From Fidelibacterota bacterium 46_43 (GTDB lineage Bacteria > Fidelibacterota > Fidelibacteria > Fidelibacterales > Fidelibacteraceae), in assembly GCA_001509335.1 (NCBI GenBank), contig LGGY01000125.1:1-28581 (forward strand): 28,581 nucleotides of DNA, read 5' to 3'. Every line of letters starts with the position of its first letter. Positions within the stretch are counted from its first letter, which is position 1. The position numbers were made by a program, and so were the translations under genes. Shown here piece after piece: positions 14,645-22,794 of this stretch. The notes beneath the pieces are model-generated. The model did no database searches, had not been told where the DNA came from, and saw only the letters and a program-made list of their open reading frames with translations.

Positions 14645-15628
14645 TCACTTCTTGTTTACATCTTTAACATATTCAGAAATATCCATACCAAAACGAAGTC
14701 CCAGTTCATCCAGTTTTTCGATGAGTTCATTCAGGGATTTCCGGCCGAAATTCTTAAACCGGAGCATTTCGTTTTCTTCTTTGGATACCAGATCGGCAAT
14801 GGTTTTGATTTCAGCAGCCTGAAGGCAATTGTAGGAGCGGACGGAAAGTTCCAGTTCATCGATGCTCCGCATGAGTTGTTTCCGTATGCGCATTTTATCT
14901 TCGTCGATCTGCTGCTCCGGTTCAATCACATCGTTGGACTGGAGTGCAAAAAAGGGTTTCAGGTGATCTGCTAGTAATTTGGAGGAATAGGAAACAGCAT
15001 CCTGGGGTGACATGGTTCCGTCTGTTGTCACCTCAAGGATCAGTTTTTCAAGATTTTCCTTCACTCCGGACTGGAGTTTTTCCACAAAATAGTTCACTTT
15101 TACAATGGGTGAGAAAATGGAATCAATCCAGATTGTATCCAGGGGGGCATCGGCAGTTTTATTGTTTTCCGCCGTAAAAAACCCCCTGCCACGACCGATC
15201 CACAGTTCCAGAGTCAGATTTTTTTCTTCTTCAATGGTCATAATATGCTGATCGGGATTCATGATTTCCACGTTCGGGTTACCACCGCTTAGCATACCTG
15301 CCGTAATATCTGCAGGTCCCTGTAATTTGAGAGTCAGCTTGATAGGCTTGGAATTTGCAAGACGTACACGGACTTTTTTGAGATTCAGGATAATCAGTGT
15401 TACATCTTCAATCACACCCTCGATAGTAGAAAACTCATGAAGGACACCTTCTATCCGAAGGGCTGTTACGGCCGCACCCGGTATCGACGAAAGTAGAACC
15501 CGCCGCAGGGCATTTCCGGTAGTAATGCCGAATCCTCTTTCAAGAGGTTCCAGAATAAACCGGCCAAAACGCTCCTGCTTTACGTCTTCATCAATTTTTA
15601 TTTTTTCAGGTATTTGAAAATTGGGCAT
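14645..15628 (-). CDS. rpoA: DNA-directed RNA polymerase subunit alpha
   Basis: The 327-residue alpha subunit, whose dimer nucleates RNA polymerase assembly. The N-terminal domain shows RFILEPLERGFGITTGNALRR (split: RFILEPLERGF at about 22-32, then GITTGNALRRVLLSS) for dimer and beta contacts. The C-terminal domain (about 250-315) has two helix-hairpin-helix-like parts, ending with NFGRKSLNELIEKLDELGL. Arg264 in SVRSYNCL matches the E. coli Arg265 that contacts UP-element DNA. No deletions are seen. It lies in the standard alpha-operon position between rpsD (19-base gap) and rplQ (11-base gap). Confidence 0.98.
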   Translation of the reverse strand: MPNFQIPEKIKIDEDVKQERFGRFILEPLERGFGITTGNALRRVLLSSIPGAAVTALRIEGVLHEFSTIEGVIEDVTLIILNLKKVRVRLANSKPIKLTLKLQGPADITAGMLSGGNPNVEIMNPDQHIMTIEEEKNLTLELWIGRGRGFFTAENNKTADAPLDTIWIDSIFSPIVKVNYFVEKLQSGVKENLEKLILEVTTDGTMSPQDAVSYSSKLLADHLKPFFALQSNDVIEPEQQIDEDKMRIRKQLMRSIDELELSVRSYNCLQAAEIKTIADLVSKEENEMLRFKNFGRKSLNELIEKLDELGLRFGMDISEYVKDVNKK

Positions 15629-15647
15629 GTCTCATTACCTCTATGAT

Positions 15648-16253
15648 TTATTTAGAATACAATTCGACGACCAATTGTTCATTAAAGTCCTGAGGGATTT
15701 CTTCCCTTTCAGGGATATGAAGAATTTCGCCACTTAATTTCGCTTTATCCAGTTTCAGCCAGCTCAGATTTCCGTGGGACTTTTTGACAGCATCCAGGAT
15801 CAGATCCAGGCGTTTACTTTTTTCGCGGATACGGATCACGTCTCCGGGCTTAACCTGATAGGATGGGATATTGACCACAGAATCATTCACCAGGACATGT
15901 TTATGGGAGACGATCTGCCGTGCAGCGCGCCGTGTAGGAGCAAAGCCCAGGCGGTAAACCACATTGTCAAGTCGGCTTTCCAGCATTTTCATCAGATTGT
16001 CACCGGTTTTCCCCTGCTGGCGGTCAGCCCGTTTAAAATAGTTTCTGAACTGACGTTCCAATACACCGTATGTATATTTGATACGCTGTTTTTCGCGCAT
16101 TTGAATACCATATTCTGAGAGGCGGTGCCGATGGGTTGGGCCATGTTCTCCGGGGGGATAATTTTTCTTTGGATTTGAAAATTTTGGAGATTCAAAAGCC
16201 GCATAATCCAAACGACGACAGATCTTTCCTCTTGGACCACGATATCTTGCCAT
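15648..16253 (-). CDS. rpsD: 30S ribosomal protein S4
   Basis: S4 is a primary 16S rRNA binder at the mRNA entry and, with S5, affects decoding accuracy. The 201-residue protein has the conserved N-terminal region (MARYRGPRGKICRRLDY) and an S4-type RNA-binding domain with ESRLDNVVYRLGFAPTRRAA (two pieces around residues 91-110) and HVLVNDSVVNIPSYQVKPGD. A single Cys near residue 12 remains, so the four-Cys zinc site found in some S4 proteins is absent. In E. coli S4 represses the alpha operon; I cannot see a matching leader pseudoknot here. It follows rpsK by 9 bases. Confidence 0.97.
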   Translation of the reverse strand: MARYRGPRGKICRRLDYAAFESPKFSNPKKNYPPGEHGPTHRHRLSEYGIQMREKQRIKYTYGVLERQFRNYFKRADRQQGKTGDNLMKMLESRLDNVVYRLGFAPTRRAARQIVSHKHVLVNDSVVNIPSYQVKPGDVIRIREKSKRLDLILDAVKKSHGNLSWLKLDKAKLSGEILHIPEREEIPQDFNEQLVVELYSK

Positions 16254-16262
16254 AAATAACTC

Positions 16263-16658
16263 CTACACTCTTCGACGTTTCGGGGGACGGCATCCATTAT
16301 GAGGAATGGGGGTGACGTCCTTAATTGCGGTTACTTCCAGTCCGGCAGCAGCCAGAGACCTGATGGCCATTTCTCTTCCTCCGCCGGGACCTTTCACACG
16401 GACTTCCACGCGGACCAGACCTGCATCCATGGCTTCTTTCGCTGCAATTTCAGCGGCTTGTCCGGCAGCAAAGGGAGTGCTTTTTCTGGAGCCTTTAAAT
16501 CCGGCACGTCCGGCGGTAGCCCAGGCAATGGCATTCCCATACTGATCGGCTAGTGTAATCACCGTATTGTTATATGAAGCTTTGATGAAAGCAATCCCGT
16601 CGGGATCAACTCTCAGCTTTCTCTTTTTCTTGCGTGTCGCTTGTGTTTTCTTTGCCAA
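16263..16658 (-). CDS. rpsK: 30S ribosomal protein S11 (TTG start)
   Basis: S11 forms part of the 30S platform near the E site and the Shine-Dalgarno helix. The 131-residue protein shows the signature GPGGGREMAIRSLAAAGLEV and the C-terminal HNGCRPPKRRRV, both complete. The start codon is TTG (16656-16658). CGGAG (plus strand 16666-16670) is 7 bases away, and the encoded N terminus MAKKTQATRKKKRK matches the family, so no better start exists. It is separated from rpsM by 31 bases, the largest gap in the ribosomal operon, in which I see no hairpin. Confidence 0.97.
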   Translation of the reverse strand: MAKKTQATRKKKRKLRVDPDGIAFIKASYNNTVITLADQYGNAIAWATAGRAGFKGSRKSTPFAAGQAAEIAAKEAMDAGLVRVEVRVKGPGGGREMAIRSLAAAGLEVTAIKDVTPIPHNGCRPPKRRRV

Positions 16659-16689
16659 TTTTTAACTCCGATAAATTGGAAATTATTGC

Positions 16690-17064
16690 TTATGTTTTCC
16701 GTTTTTTCTTGATCGCTGCCTTTTTCCTACCTTTCCGGGTCCGGGCATTATTCTTAGTGTTTTGCCCCCGAACCGGAAGTCCCCGGCGATGCCGGAGTCC
16801 GCGATAGCAGCCGATATCCATCAACCGTTTAATATTCATCGTTACTTCGGTACGCAACGCACCTTCAACTTTATATTCGTCGGCGATTAACTGACGAATG
16901 GAACTGACCTGATCTTCTGTCAGATCCTGTACACGTATTTCAGGATCAACTCCTGCTTTTTCCAGGATCTTAAGAGCCATAGGACGTCCTATACCATAAA
17001 TGTAAGACAAACCCACTTTGACTTTTTTGTCGCGCGGTAAGTCTACGCCTGCAATTCGAGCCAA
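16690..17064 (-). CDS. rpsM: 30S ribosomal protein S13 (TTG start)
   Basis: S13 sits in the 30S head, forms the B1a/B1b bridges to the 50S subunit and reaches the P-site tRNA with its tail. The 124-residue sequence contains the helix-hairpin-helix segment (SYIYGIGRPMALKILEKAGV), the signature GLRHRRGLPVRGQNTKNNAR and a basic tail ending KKAAIKKKRKT. The start is TTG (17062-17064) with a perfect AGGAGG at 17070-17075 and 5 bases of spacing. MARIAGVDLPRDKK is the standard N terminus. It lies 13 bases after rpmJ. Confidence 0.97.
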   Translation of the reverse strand: MARIAGVDLPRDKKVKVGLSYIYGIGRPMALKILEKAGVDPEIRVQDLTEDQVSSIRQLIADEYKVEGALRTEVTMNIKRLMDIGCYRGLRHRRGLPVRGQNTKNNARTRKGRKKAAIKKKRKT

Positions 17065-17069
17065 ATTAA

Positions 17070-17075
17070 CCTCCT
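17070..17075 (-). promoter_or_regulatory. Ribosome binding site fixing the rpsM TTG start
   Basis: AGGAGG on the minus strand, 5 bases from the TTG of rpsM. No ATG or GTG is in frame between this site and the conserved ARIAGVDLP, so the TTG is the only reasonable start. Confidence 0.85.
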
Positions 17076-17077
17076 AA

Positions 17078-17191
17078 TTATCCTTGCCTCTGTTTGTGCT
17101 TTTTGTTTTCGCAAATGACGCGTACAACGCCACCTCTGCGAATAATTTTACACTTATCACACATTTTTTTTACTGATGCGCGTACTTTCAT
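17078..17191 (-). CDS. rpmJ: 50S ribosomal protein L36, zinc-binding form
   Basis: A 37-residue gene. The product begins MKVRASVKKMCDKCK and ends ENKKHKQRQG. It has the zinc ligands Cys11, Cys14, Cys27 and His32, so this is the C+ form that binds one zinc ion and 23S rRNA near the base of the L7/L12 stalk. The ATG is preceded by AAAGGA at 6 bases, 10 bases after the infA stop. Position between infA and rpsM is the usual one. Confidence 0.96.
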   Translation of the reverse strand: MKVRASVKKMCDKCKIIRRGGVVRVICENKKHKQRQG

Positions 17192-17201
17192 TTCAATTCC
17201 T

Positions 17202-17420
17202 TTACTTATATCGATAGACAATACGGCCTCTGGACAAATCATAAGGGGACAGTTCCAGCGTCACCTTGTCACCTGGCAGAATTTTGATAAAATGCATACG
17301 CATTTTACCTGAGATATGAGCCAGGACTTCATGTCCATTTTCCAACTCCACCCTGAATGAAGCATTGGGCAGAGTCTCCAGTATTGTTCCATCCACTCTG
17401 ATAGCATTTTGCTTTGCCAT
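17202..17420 (-). CDS. infA: Translation initiation factor IF-1
   Basis: IF-1 occupies the 30S A site during initiation and strengthens IF-2 and IF-3 action. The 72-residue single OB-fold protein has normal length and starts MAKQNAIRVDGTILETLPNA, with the conserved GHEVLAHISGKMRMHFIKI in the middle and SPYDLSRGRIVYRYK at the end. It follows map by 3 bases and precedes rpmJ by 10, the order seen in Bacteroidota and many Firmicutes. Confidence 0.98.
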   Translation of the reverse strand: MAKQNAIRVDGTILETLPNASFRVELENGHEVLAHISGKMRMHFIKILPGDKVTLELSPYDLSRGRIVYRYK

Positions 17421-17423
17421 ATT

Positions 17424-18170
17424 TCACCCGTTTGTCAGAATAAGCGGTTCATTTTCAGTGACTGCGATGGTATGCTCAAAATGAGCTGATACTTTCCGGT
17501 CCCGCGTGACGATGGTCCATCCATCCAGCAGGGTTTCCACTTCATGGGTTCCCAGATTGATCATCGGTTCAATCGCAATGACCAAACCAGGTTTCAATCG
17601 CATACCGCGCCCCGGATGTCCATAATTGGGGACCTGGGGATCTTCATGAAGCTTCCGTCCGATTCCGTGTCCCACCAGGGAACGGATCACCGAAAAGCCA
17701 TGCCCTTCTGCATGTGTCTGAATCGCGTGGCCGATATCCAGCAAGTGATTACCGGATACAGCCTTGCGAATGCCGATATTCAGACATTCTTCCGTTACGG
17801 TCATCAGCCGTTTCCAATCCTCCGGCAACTCACCAACGGCAAATGTCCGTGCGTGGTCACCATAGTATCCATCCACAATGGTTCCACAGTCAATACTGAC
17901 CATATCTCCCTCTTTGAGGATACGTGGACCTGGAATACCGTGAACGACCTGTTCATTGACAGATACGCAGAGCGTGGCAGGGTAACCATTATACCCTTTA
18001 AAGCCGGGAAGGCCGTGATGGGCCCGTATATAATCTTCAGCAATGGTATCAAGTTTTGCCGTGCTTATACCGGGATTGATCCATTTTGAGACTTCCACAA
18101 GGGTATCGTGGACCAGCTTGCCCGCTTTCTGCATGATTTGGATTTCATGCTGTGACTTGTAGCGTATCAT
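17424..18170 (-). CDS. map: Methionine aminopeptidase, type I
   Basis: The enzyme removes the initiator Met from new proteins when the second residue is small. The 248-residue pita-bread fold has all five metal ligands: Asp94, Asp105, His168, Glu201 and Glu232. The catalytic His77 in VVHGIP is also present. There is no N-terminal zinc-finger extension, so this is a type Ia enzyme. It follows secY by 12 bases with no adk between them, and precedes infA by 3. Confidence 0.97.
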   Translation of the reverse strand: MIRYKSQHEIQIMQKAGKLVHDTLVEVSKWINPGISTAKLDTIAEDYIRAHHGLPGFKGYNGYPATLCVSVNEQVVHGIPGPRILKEGDMVSIDCGTIVDGYYGDHARTFAVGELPEDWKRLMTVTEECLNIGIRKAVSGNHLLDIGHAIQTHAEGHGFSVIRSLVGHGIGRKLHEDPQVPNYGHPGRGMRLKPGLVIAIEPMINLGTHEVETLLDGWTIVTRDRKVSAHFEHTIAVTENEPLILTNG

Positions 18171-18182
18171 AAGCAGGCCGTT

Positions 18183-19520
18183 TTAAAAACGGCGCCGACC
18201 CCGAAGTTTTCCGGATTTCAAAAAACCGTCATAATGGCGGGTAATCAGTTGTGATTCAATTTGCTGAAGCGTATCTAGAGCCACACCCACAAGAATCAAC
18301 AGAGATGTTCCACCAAAGAAACTGGCCAGGTCGTAATCAATCCCCATAACATTCATCAGGATGTAGGGGAAGATTGCCACGATAGCCAGGGCAATCGAAC
18401 CAGGTAATGTAACCCGTGTGAGAATATTGTCAATATATTCTGCTGTACGTTTTCCCGGACGGATACCGGGAATAAATCCCCCGTGCTTTTTCATGTTATC
18501 CGCCACTTCCGTGGGATTGAAAGCAATCGCCGTATAGAAGTAGGTGAAGAAAATGATGAGCAATCCAAAGACCAGCCAGTAGAACCAGTGATCGATGGAA
18601 AAGATGCGCATGGCACTTTGAAGCCATTCCACATCACCCATAAAGGTGGTGATGGTACTTGGAATGAACATAAGGGATTGAGCAAAGATAATCGGCATCA
18701 CACCGGCTGTATTCACCCGGAGGGGAATATGAGTCGACTGACCGCCGTAAATTTTCCGTCCGACAACGCGTTTTGCATATTGAACAGGAATCTTGCGCGT
18801 TCCCTGTGTCAGCAGAATGACAAAACCAATCGTCAAAACCATGAGCCCCAGAAGAATCACTTCAGTAAAAAGGCTTCTGACCCCTTCGGAAATGAGGGTA
18901 ACTTCTTTGAAAATCACGTTGGGGAAGCGGACCATGATACCGACCATAATAATGAGAGAGATACCGTTTCCGATACCCCTATCCGTTATCTGTTCACCGA
19001 GCCACATAATAAACATGGTACCGGTGATCAGGGTTAAAACTGTCAAAAGGATAAATCCCATACCTGGATTGGCAACCACAGGCATGGGCTGAGCCGATGT
19101 CCCGGCATTCATATGCTGAAGGAAGATGGCCACGCCGTAGCCTTGCAACGCTGAGATAGCCACGGTGCCATAGCGGGTTAATTGCGTAAGTTTTTTTCTC
19201 CCTTCCGGTCCTTCCTTTTGCAGTCTCTGGAAATAGGGAAAGACAGCTCCGAGAAGCTGAATGATAATGCTCGCGCTGATATAGGGCATAATTCCCAGAG
19301 CAAAAACGGTTGCTTTTTGAAAAGCACCGCCTGCAAACATATCATAGAGGCCCAGGAGTGTATTTTGAAAATTCTGGGTTGCGATACTGAGAGCTTCTGT
19401 ATCTATACCGGGGAGAGGAATGTGTCCACCGACACGGTAGACAATCAGAATGAGAATGGTGAACAGAATTCTCTGTCGCAATTCGTGAATCTTGAAAACG
19501 GATTTCAGACTCTGAATCAT
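18183..19520 (-). CDS. secY: Protein translocase subunit SecY
   Basis: SecY is the pore of the Sec translocon, which exports signal-peptide proteins such as the propeller, SPOR and GHL10-like proteins of this window and inserts membrane proteins. The 445-residue sequence has ten hydrophobic helices. The first signature GIMPYISASIIIQLL is at 76-90, and the second region shows GIGNGISLIIMVGI. The C-terminal cytoplasmic tail ends in KLRGRRRF. The periplasmic loop after helix 3 is somewhat long and Gly/Ala/Pro rich (MNAGTSAQPMPVVANPGMGF). It overlaps the rplO stop by ATGA, so translation is coupled. Confidence 0.98.
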   Translation of the reverse strand: MIQSLKSVFKIHELRQRILFTILILIVYRVGGHIPLPGIDTEALSIATQNFQNTLLGLYDMFAGGAFQKATVFALGIMPYISASIIIQLLGAVFPYFQRLQKEGPEGRKKLTQLTRYGTVAISALQGYGVAIFLQHMNAGTSAQPMPVVANPGMGFILLTVLTLITGTMFIMWLGEQITDRGIGNGISLIIMVGIMVRFPNVIFKEVTLISEGVRSLFTEVILLGLMVLTIGFVILLTQGTRKIPVQYAKRVVGRKIYGGQSTHIPLRVNTAGVMPIIFAQSLMFIPSTITTFMGDVEWLQSAMRIFSIDHWFYWLVFGLLIIFFTYFYTAIAFNPTEVADNMKKHGGFIPGIRPGKRTAEYIDNILTRVTLPGSIALAIVAIFPYILMNVMGIDYDLASFFGGTSLLILVGVALDTLQQIESQLITRHYDGFLKSGKLRGRRRF

Positions 19521-19957
19521 AATACTATGGCCTTTCCGCCGGCTTTTTCAATTTTTTCTTTTGCTGTGGCACTGAAAGCATCCACAGTAATGGTGAAGGC
19601 TTTATCCACTTCGCCCACCCCGAGTATTTTTACAGGTTTATCTTCCTTTTTCACCAGTCCGTTCGCTTTCAGAACCGCTGCATTAATCTCTTCAGTTTCA
19701 AGCGTATTCAGGTCTTTCAGATTTACAATCTGAAATTCCTGGCGGAATTTATCATTGGAAAATCCCCGTTTGGGAACCCGGCGCTGGAGAGGCATCTGTC
19801 CGCCTTCAAACCAGCTGTAGTGTTTTGCACCGGAGCGGGATTTTTGTCCATTGGATCCCCGTCCGGCCGTGCAGCCGTTTCCGGAACCCATGCCGCGGCC
19901 GCGGCGTTTTGTATTTTTCCTAGACCCTTTAGCGGGTTTGAGTGACGATAATATCAT
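19517..19957 (-). CDS. rplO: 50S ribosomal protein L15
   Basis: L15 joins late in 50S assembly and organises 23S rRNA around the central protuberance base. The 146-residue protein starts MILSSLKPAKGSRKNTKRRG and has the basic glycine-rich N-terminal extension (GRGMGSGNGCTAGRG) followed by FEGGQMPLQRRVPKRGF. Its N terminus carries three extra residues compared with forms starting MKL. It is linked by 4-base ATGA overlaps to both rpmD upstream and secY downstream. Confidence 0.96.
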   Translation of the reverse strand: MILSSLKPAKGSRKNTKRRGRGMGSGNGCTAGRGSNGQKSRSGAKHYSWFEGGQMPLQRRVPKRGFSNDKFRQEFQIVNLKDLNTLETEEINAAVLKANGLVKKEDKPVKILGVGEVDKAFTITVDAFSATAKEKIEKAGGKAIVL

Positions 19958-20157
19958 GATTCTTCAACCTCCTCGACTTCAACCAGATGCGAGACCTGAG
20001 AGATCATCCCGCGTGTAGGGCCATTATCCGGAAGAAGAACGGTTTTGTGAAGTTTTCCAAGTCCCATGGCTTCAATCGTCCGGGCTGTCCGTTCCCGATA
20101 ACCAATGGTGCTTTTTATCTGAGTCACTTTGAGTTTCTTTTCTTTTTTCTTAGCCAT
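19954..20157 (-). CDS. rpmD: 50S ribosomal protein L30
   Basis: A 67-residue ferredoxin-like-fold protein that binds 23S rRNA domain II. The core VTQIKSTIGYRERTARTIEAMGLG and the MISQVSHLV end are typical; the first piece spans about 11-34. It is several residues longer than the usual 58-60 because of a Lys-rich N terminus (MAKKKEKKLK) and an acidic end (EVEEVEES). The ATG lies 1 base after the rpsE stop, and the stop overlaps the rplO start by 4 bases. Confidence 0.95.
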   Translation of the reverse strand: MAKKKEKKLKVTQIKSTIGYRERTARTIEAMGLGKLHKTVLLPDNGPTRGMISQVSHLVEVEEVEES

Positions 20158-20158
20158 C

Positions 20159-20671
20159 TCAGTTAAATACCTCCTGTACCGTTATACCCCGCCGTTTGGC
20201 CACCATATAGGGATCTTCCAGTTCAGCAAGAGCTTTCATGGTTGCTTTGATGACGTTATGAGAGTTGGCACTGCCAATGGATTTAGCCAGGATATCATGG
20301 ACACCAACCTGTTCCATGATCGCACGGACCGGTCCGCCGGCAATAATTCCGGTACCGGGTGAAGCCGGTTTCAATACAACACGGGCAGCACCATAACGAC
20401 CGATCACCTCATAGGGAATGGTTCCTTTGAGTACGGGTACCCGGATAATATTCTTTTTGGCATCTTCCCTGCCTTTATTGATGGCGTCGATCACCTGGTT
20501 TGCCTTTCCAAGCCCCACACCCACATGTCCGTTGCCATCACCGACAACCACAATGGCGTTAAAACGGAAGCGGCGGCCACCGGTAATCACCTTGGCAACG
20601 CGATTTATCTTGACGACCTTCTCGTCCCGTAATTCCAACTCAGCAGGATTGATTGACTTTTTCAAATGCAA
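20159..20671 (-). CDS. rpsE: 30S ribosomal protein S5 (TTG start)
   Basis: S5 contacts S4 at the mRNA entry tunnel and influences decoding fidelity. The 170-residue protein has the double-stranded RNA-binding-like N-terminal domain with KVITGGRRFRFNAIVVVGDG and GHVGVGLGKANQV, then the C-terminal domain with GTGIIAGGPVRAIME. Both are complete. The start is TTG at 20669-20671, with AAGGAG at 20679-20684 and 7 bases of spacing. A second TTG two codons later is a weaker alternative. It lies 15 bases after rplR and 1 base before rpmD. Confidence 0.96.
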   Translation of the reverse strand: MHLKKSINPAELELRDEKVVKINRVAKVITGGRRFRFNAIVVVGDGNGHVGVGLGKANQVIDAINKGREDAKKNIIRVPVLKGTIPYEVIGRYGAARVVLKPASPGTGIIAGGPVRAIMEQVGVHDILAKSIGSANSHNVIKATMKALAELEDPYMVAKRRGITVQEVFN

Positions 20672-20686
20672 GACAATACTCCTTCT

Positions 20687-21055
20687 TTAGAATTTCAATC
20701 CGGCTTCACGACTGGCTTCAGCCAACGCTTTGACCCGACCATGATAAATATATCCGTTCCGGTCAAAAACCACCGTTTCGATTTTTTGTTTTTTGGCAAG
20801 TTCGGCAATCTGTTTGCCCACTTCCACACTCATTTCTGTTTTGGATTTGGATGCGAGTTTGTCTTTATTCTCTTTGGAACAGGAATTCGCATGGGCCAAA
20901 ACCTGATTATTGATATCGTCAATAATCTGAGCGGAGATATGCCGGTTGCTTCTGAAGACAACCAGTCTGGGCCGCCCGGGTGTACCGGAAACCTTTTTAC
21001 GGATTCGTGCCTTTTTCCGGTATCGGATTTCATTTCGTTTTACATTTTTTTTCAT
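20687..21055 (-). CDS. rplR: 50S ribosomal protein L18
   Basis: L18 binds 5S rRNA and brings it into the central protuberance with L5. The 122-residue protein has the expected basic N terminus (MKKNVKRNEIRYRKKARIRK) and the core GRPRLVVFRSNRHISAQIIDD around residues 27-47. It ends RVKALAEASREAGLKF, the usual final helix. It is 11 bases after rplF and starts with ATG. Confidence 0.97.
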   Translation of the reverse strand: MKKNVKRNEIRYRKKARIRKKVSGTPGRPRLVVFRSNRHISAQIIDDINNQVLAHANSCSKENKDKLASKSKTEMSVEVGKQIAELAKKQKIETVVFDRNGYIYHGRVKALAEASREAGLKF

Positions 21056-21066
21056 AATCCAGTCCC

Positions 21067-21606
21067 TTACTTCTTGATCGTCTTTCCGGCCTTCCGGTGG
21101 ACCATTTCACCCACATAACGTATCCCCTTGCCTTTATAGGGCTCGGGAGGACGGAAGGAACGAATCTGGGCCGAAACTGCCCCTACTATTTGTTTGTCGA
21201 TACCGGATACCGTGATGATATTGCCACGGCCGACCTCAAAAGAGATCCCGTCCGGAGGTTCGATCAGAATCTGATGGGAATATCCCAGTGTTAAGAGTAA
21301 GTTTTTTCCCCGCAGTTCAACGGAATAGCCCACACCCTGGATTTCGAGCTGTTTTGAATATCCTTCAACAACACCCGTTACCATGTTTTGAATCAGGGAC
21401 CGTGTCAGTCCGTGAAGGGACTTGTGGGTCCTTGAATCAGAAGGGCGGGTTACTACAATTGTATTATCTTTCAGTGCGACCGTCATTTCGGGATGATAAT
21501 TCAGTGCCAGTTCACCTTTGGGTCCTTTGACAGAGAGGAACCCATTGGCAATATTTACTTTGACATTTTCAGGTACCGGAATTGGGTTTTTACCGATTCG
21601 TGACAT
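21067..21606 (-). CDS. rplF: 50S ribosomal protein L6
   Basis: L6 lies at the base of the L7/L12 stalk beside the sarcin-ricin loop, where GTPase factors dock. The 179-residue protein has two similar alpha/beta domains and begins MSRIGKNPIPVPENVKV. The C-terminal signature PPEPYKGKGIRYVGEMVHRKAGK is complete in two overlapping parts (PPEPYKGKGIRY and GEMVHRKAGKTIKK). It is 14 bases after rpsH and ATG-initiated. Confidence 0.98.
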   Translation of the reverse strand: MSRIGKNPIPVPENVKVNIANGFLSVKGPKGELALNYHPEMTVALKDNTIVVTRPSDSRTHKSLHGLTRSLIQNMVTGVVEGYSKQLEIQGVGYSVELRGKNLLLTLGYSHQILIEPPDGISFEVGRGNIITVSGIDKQIVGAVSAQIRSFRPPEPYKGKGIRYVGEMVHRKAGKTIKK

Positions 21607-21620
21607 AAGTACTTCCCTTC

Positions 21621-22013
21621 TTACCAGATTTTACAAAGATACTCACCGCCGATACCCTTTTCCCGGGCTTCTTTGTCGGTCAGTACCCCCTGTGAGGTTG
21701 AGAGAATTCCAATTCCAAGTCCGTTTCGGACCCGGGGAATTTCCTGGGCTTTAACATATATCCGCCGTCCTGGCTTACTGACCCGTTCGAGTCCGTATAA
21801 AACCGGTCGGCCATCGCTCAGATATTTCAGATAAAGCCGAAGCATCCCCTGTTTTCCATCCTCTACAAGGATGAAATCTTTAATGTAACCTTTTGTCTTC
21901 AAGATCAATGCAATCCGTGCTTTCAGCTTGCTTGCGGGAATTTCAACCCACCTGTGCTGAGCTGTGGTTGCATTGCGAATGCGTGTTAAGAAATCTGCAA
22001 TTGGATCAGTCAT
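21621..22013 (-). CDS. rpsH: 30S ribosomal protein S8
   Basis: S8 binds the central domain of 16S rRNA early in assembly. In E. coli it also represses the spc operon by binding near rplE; no copy of that site is evident here. The 130-residue sequence begins MTDPIADFLTRIRNATTAQH and ends with GVLTDKEAREKGIGGEYLCKIW, whose GILSTSQGVLTD and GGEYLCKIW parts are the family signature. It is 12 bases after rpsN. Confidence 0.98.
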   Translation of the reverse strand: MTDPIADFLTRIRNATTAQHRWVEIPASKLKARIALILKTKGYIKDFILVEDGKQGMLRLYLKYLSDGRPVLYGLERVSKPGRRIYVKAQEIPRVRNGLGIGILSTSQGVLTDKEAREKGIGGEYLCKIW

Positions 22014-22025
22014 GGATCTTCCTTT

Positions 22026-22211
22026 TTACCAGCTTGCTTTTGTTATTCCGGGAATTTCACCCTTTAAAGCCAGTTCGCGAAAACAAATACGACACAGGCC
22101 GAATTTACGGTAAACTGCTTTGGGCCGTCCACAAAGACTGCAGCGGGTATAGGCTCTTGTTGAGAACTTTGGTTTGCGCTTGGCTTTTGCTATCATGGAT
22201 TTTTTTGCCAT
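22026..22211 (-). CDS. rpsN: 30S ribosomal protein S14, zinc-binding type
   Basis: A 61-residue S14 of the short, zinc-containing (C+) form, which binds the 30S head near S3 and S10. The four ligands are Cys24, Cys27, Cys40 and Cys43 in CSLC and CRIC. The zinc-free paralogue found in many bacteria is about 90-100 residues, so this lineage keeps the ancestral form in the operon. It is 8 bases downstream of rplE and ends in the usual PGITKASW. Confidence 0.98.
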   Translation of the reverse strand: MAKKSMIAKAKRKPKFSTRAYTRCSLCGRPKAVYRKFGLCRICFRELALKGEIPGITKASW

Positions 22212-22219
22212 AAGAATCC

Positions 22220-22789
22220 TTATCCTTCTGTTTGCGTGGTACGGCGTTTAAACGGGAAACCAAATGCTTTTAAAAGTTCATAACATTCCTGGTCATTTTT
22301 GGCCGTGGTTGTTATGGTAATATTCATACCCCGAACGCGGTCCACTTTGTCATAATCAATTTCAGGAAAAATCACCTGTTCTTTCAGGCCGAATGTATAA
22401 TTTCCAAAACCGTCAAAGGCTTTGTCCGACAGACCGTTGAAGTCCCGGACCCGGGGAATGGTCACATTGATCAGGCGGTCCAGAAACTCGTACATTTTTG
22501 TCCGCCTCAGGGTTACCCGTACACCCACGGGATCACCTTCACGAATCTTGAAATTACTGATCGCTTTCTTGGCACGTGTGACAACGGCGTGCTGACCGGT
22601 AATCATTTCAAGATCTCTGACACAATTTTCAACCTGAGCCGGTTCTTCTTTTGCATTCCCCAATCCAACAGTCACGCTGATTTTATCCAGTCTGGGGACT
22701 TCCATGACATTATCATATCTGAAAGTTTTTGTCAGATTAGGGACTACCTCTTTTTGGTACATTTCCTGTAATCTTGGAATCTTATTCAT
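22220..22789 (-). CDS. rplE: 50S ribosomal protein L5
   Basis: L5 binds 5S rRNA and touches the P-site tRNA elbow and S13 through bridge B1b. The 189-residue protein is of usual length, with the segments PRLDKISVTVGLGNA, LRRTKMYEFLDRLI and PRVRDFNGLSDKAFDGFGN. The last of these is the family signature. The C-terminal region GMNITITTTAKNDQECYELL is complete. ATG start, 5 bases after rplX. Confidence 0.98.
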   Translation of the reverse strand: MNKIPRLQEMYQKEVVPNLTKTFRYDNVMEVPRLDKISVTVGLGNAKEEPAQVENCVRDLEMITGQHAVVTRAKKAISNFKIREGDPVGVRVTLRRTKMYEFLDRLINVTIPRVRDFNGLSDKAFDGFGNYTFGLKEQVIFPEIDYDKVDRVRGMNITITTTAKNDQECYELLKAFGFPFKRRTTQTEG

Positions 22790-22794
22790 AATCC

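Noticed and set aside
16659..16689. Gap between rpsM and rpsK as a possible regulatory element
   Set aside because: It is the widest gap in the ribosomal operon, but I see only the rpsK ribosome site and no stable stem.
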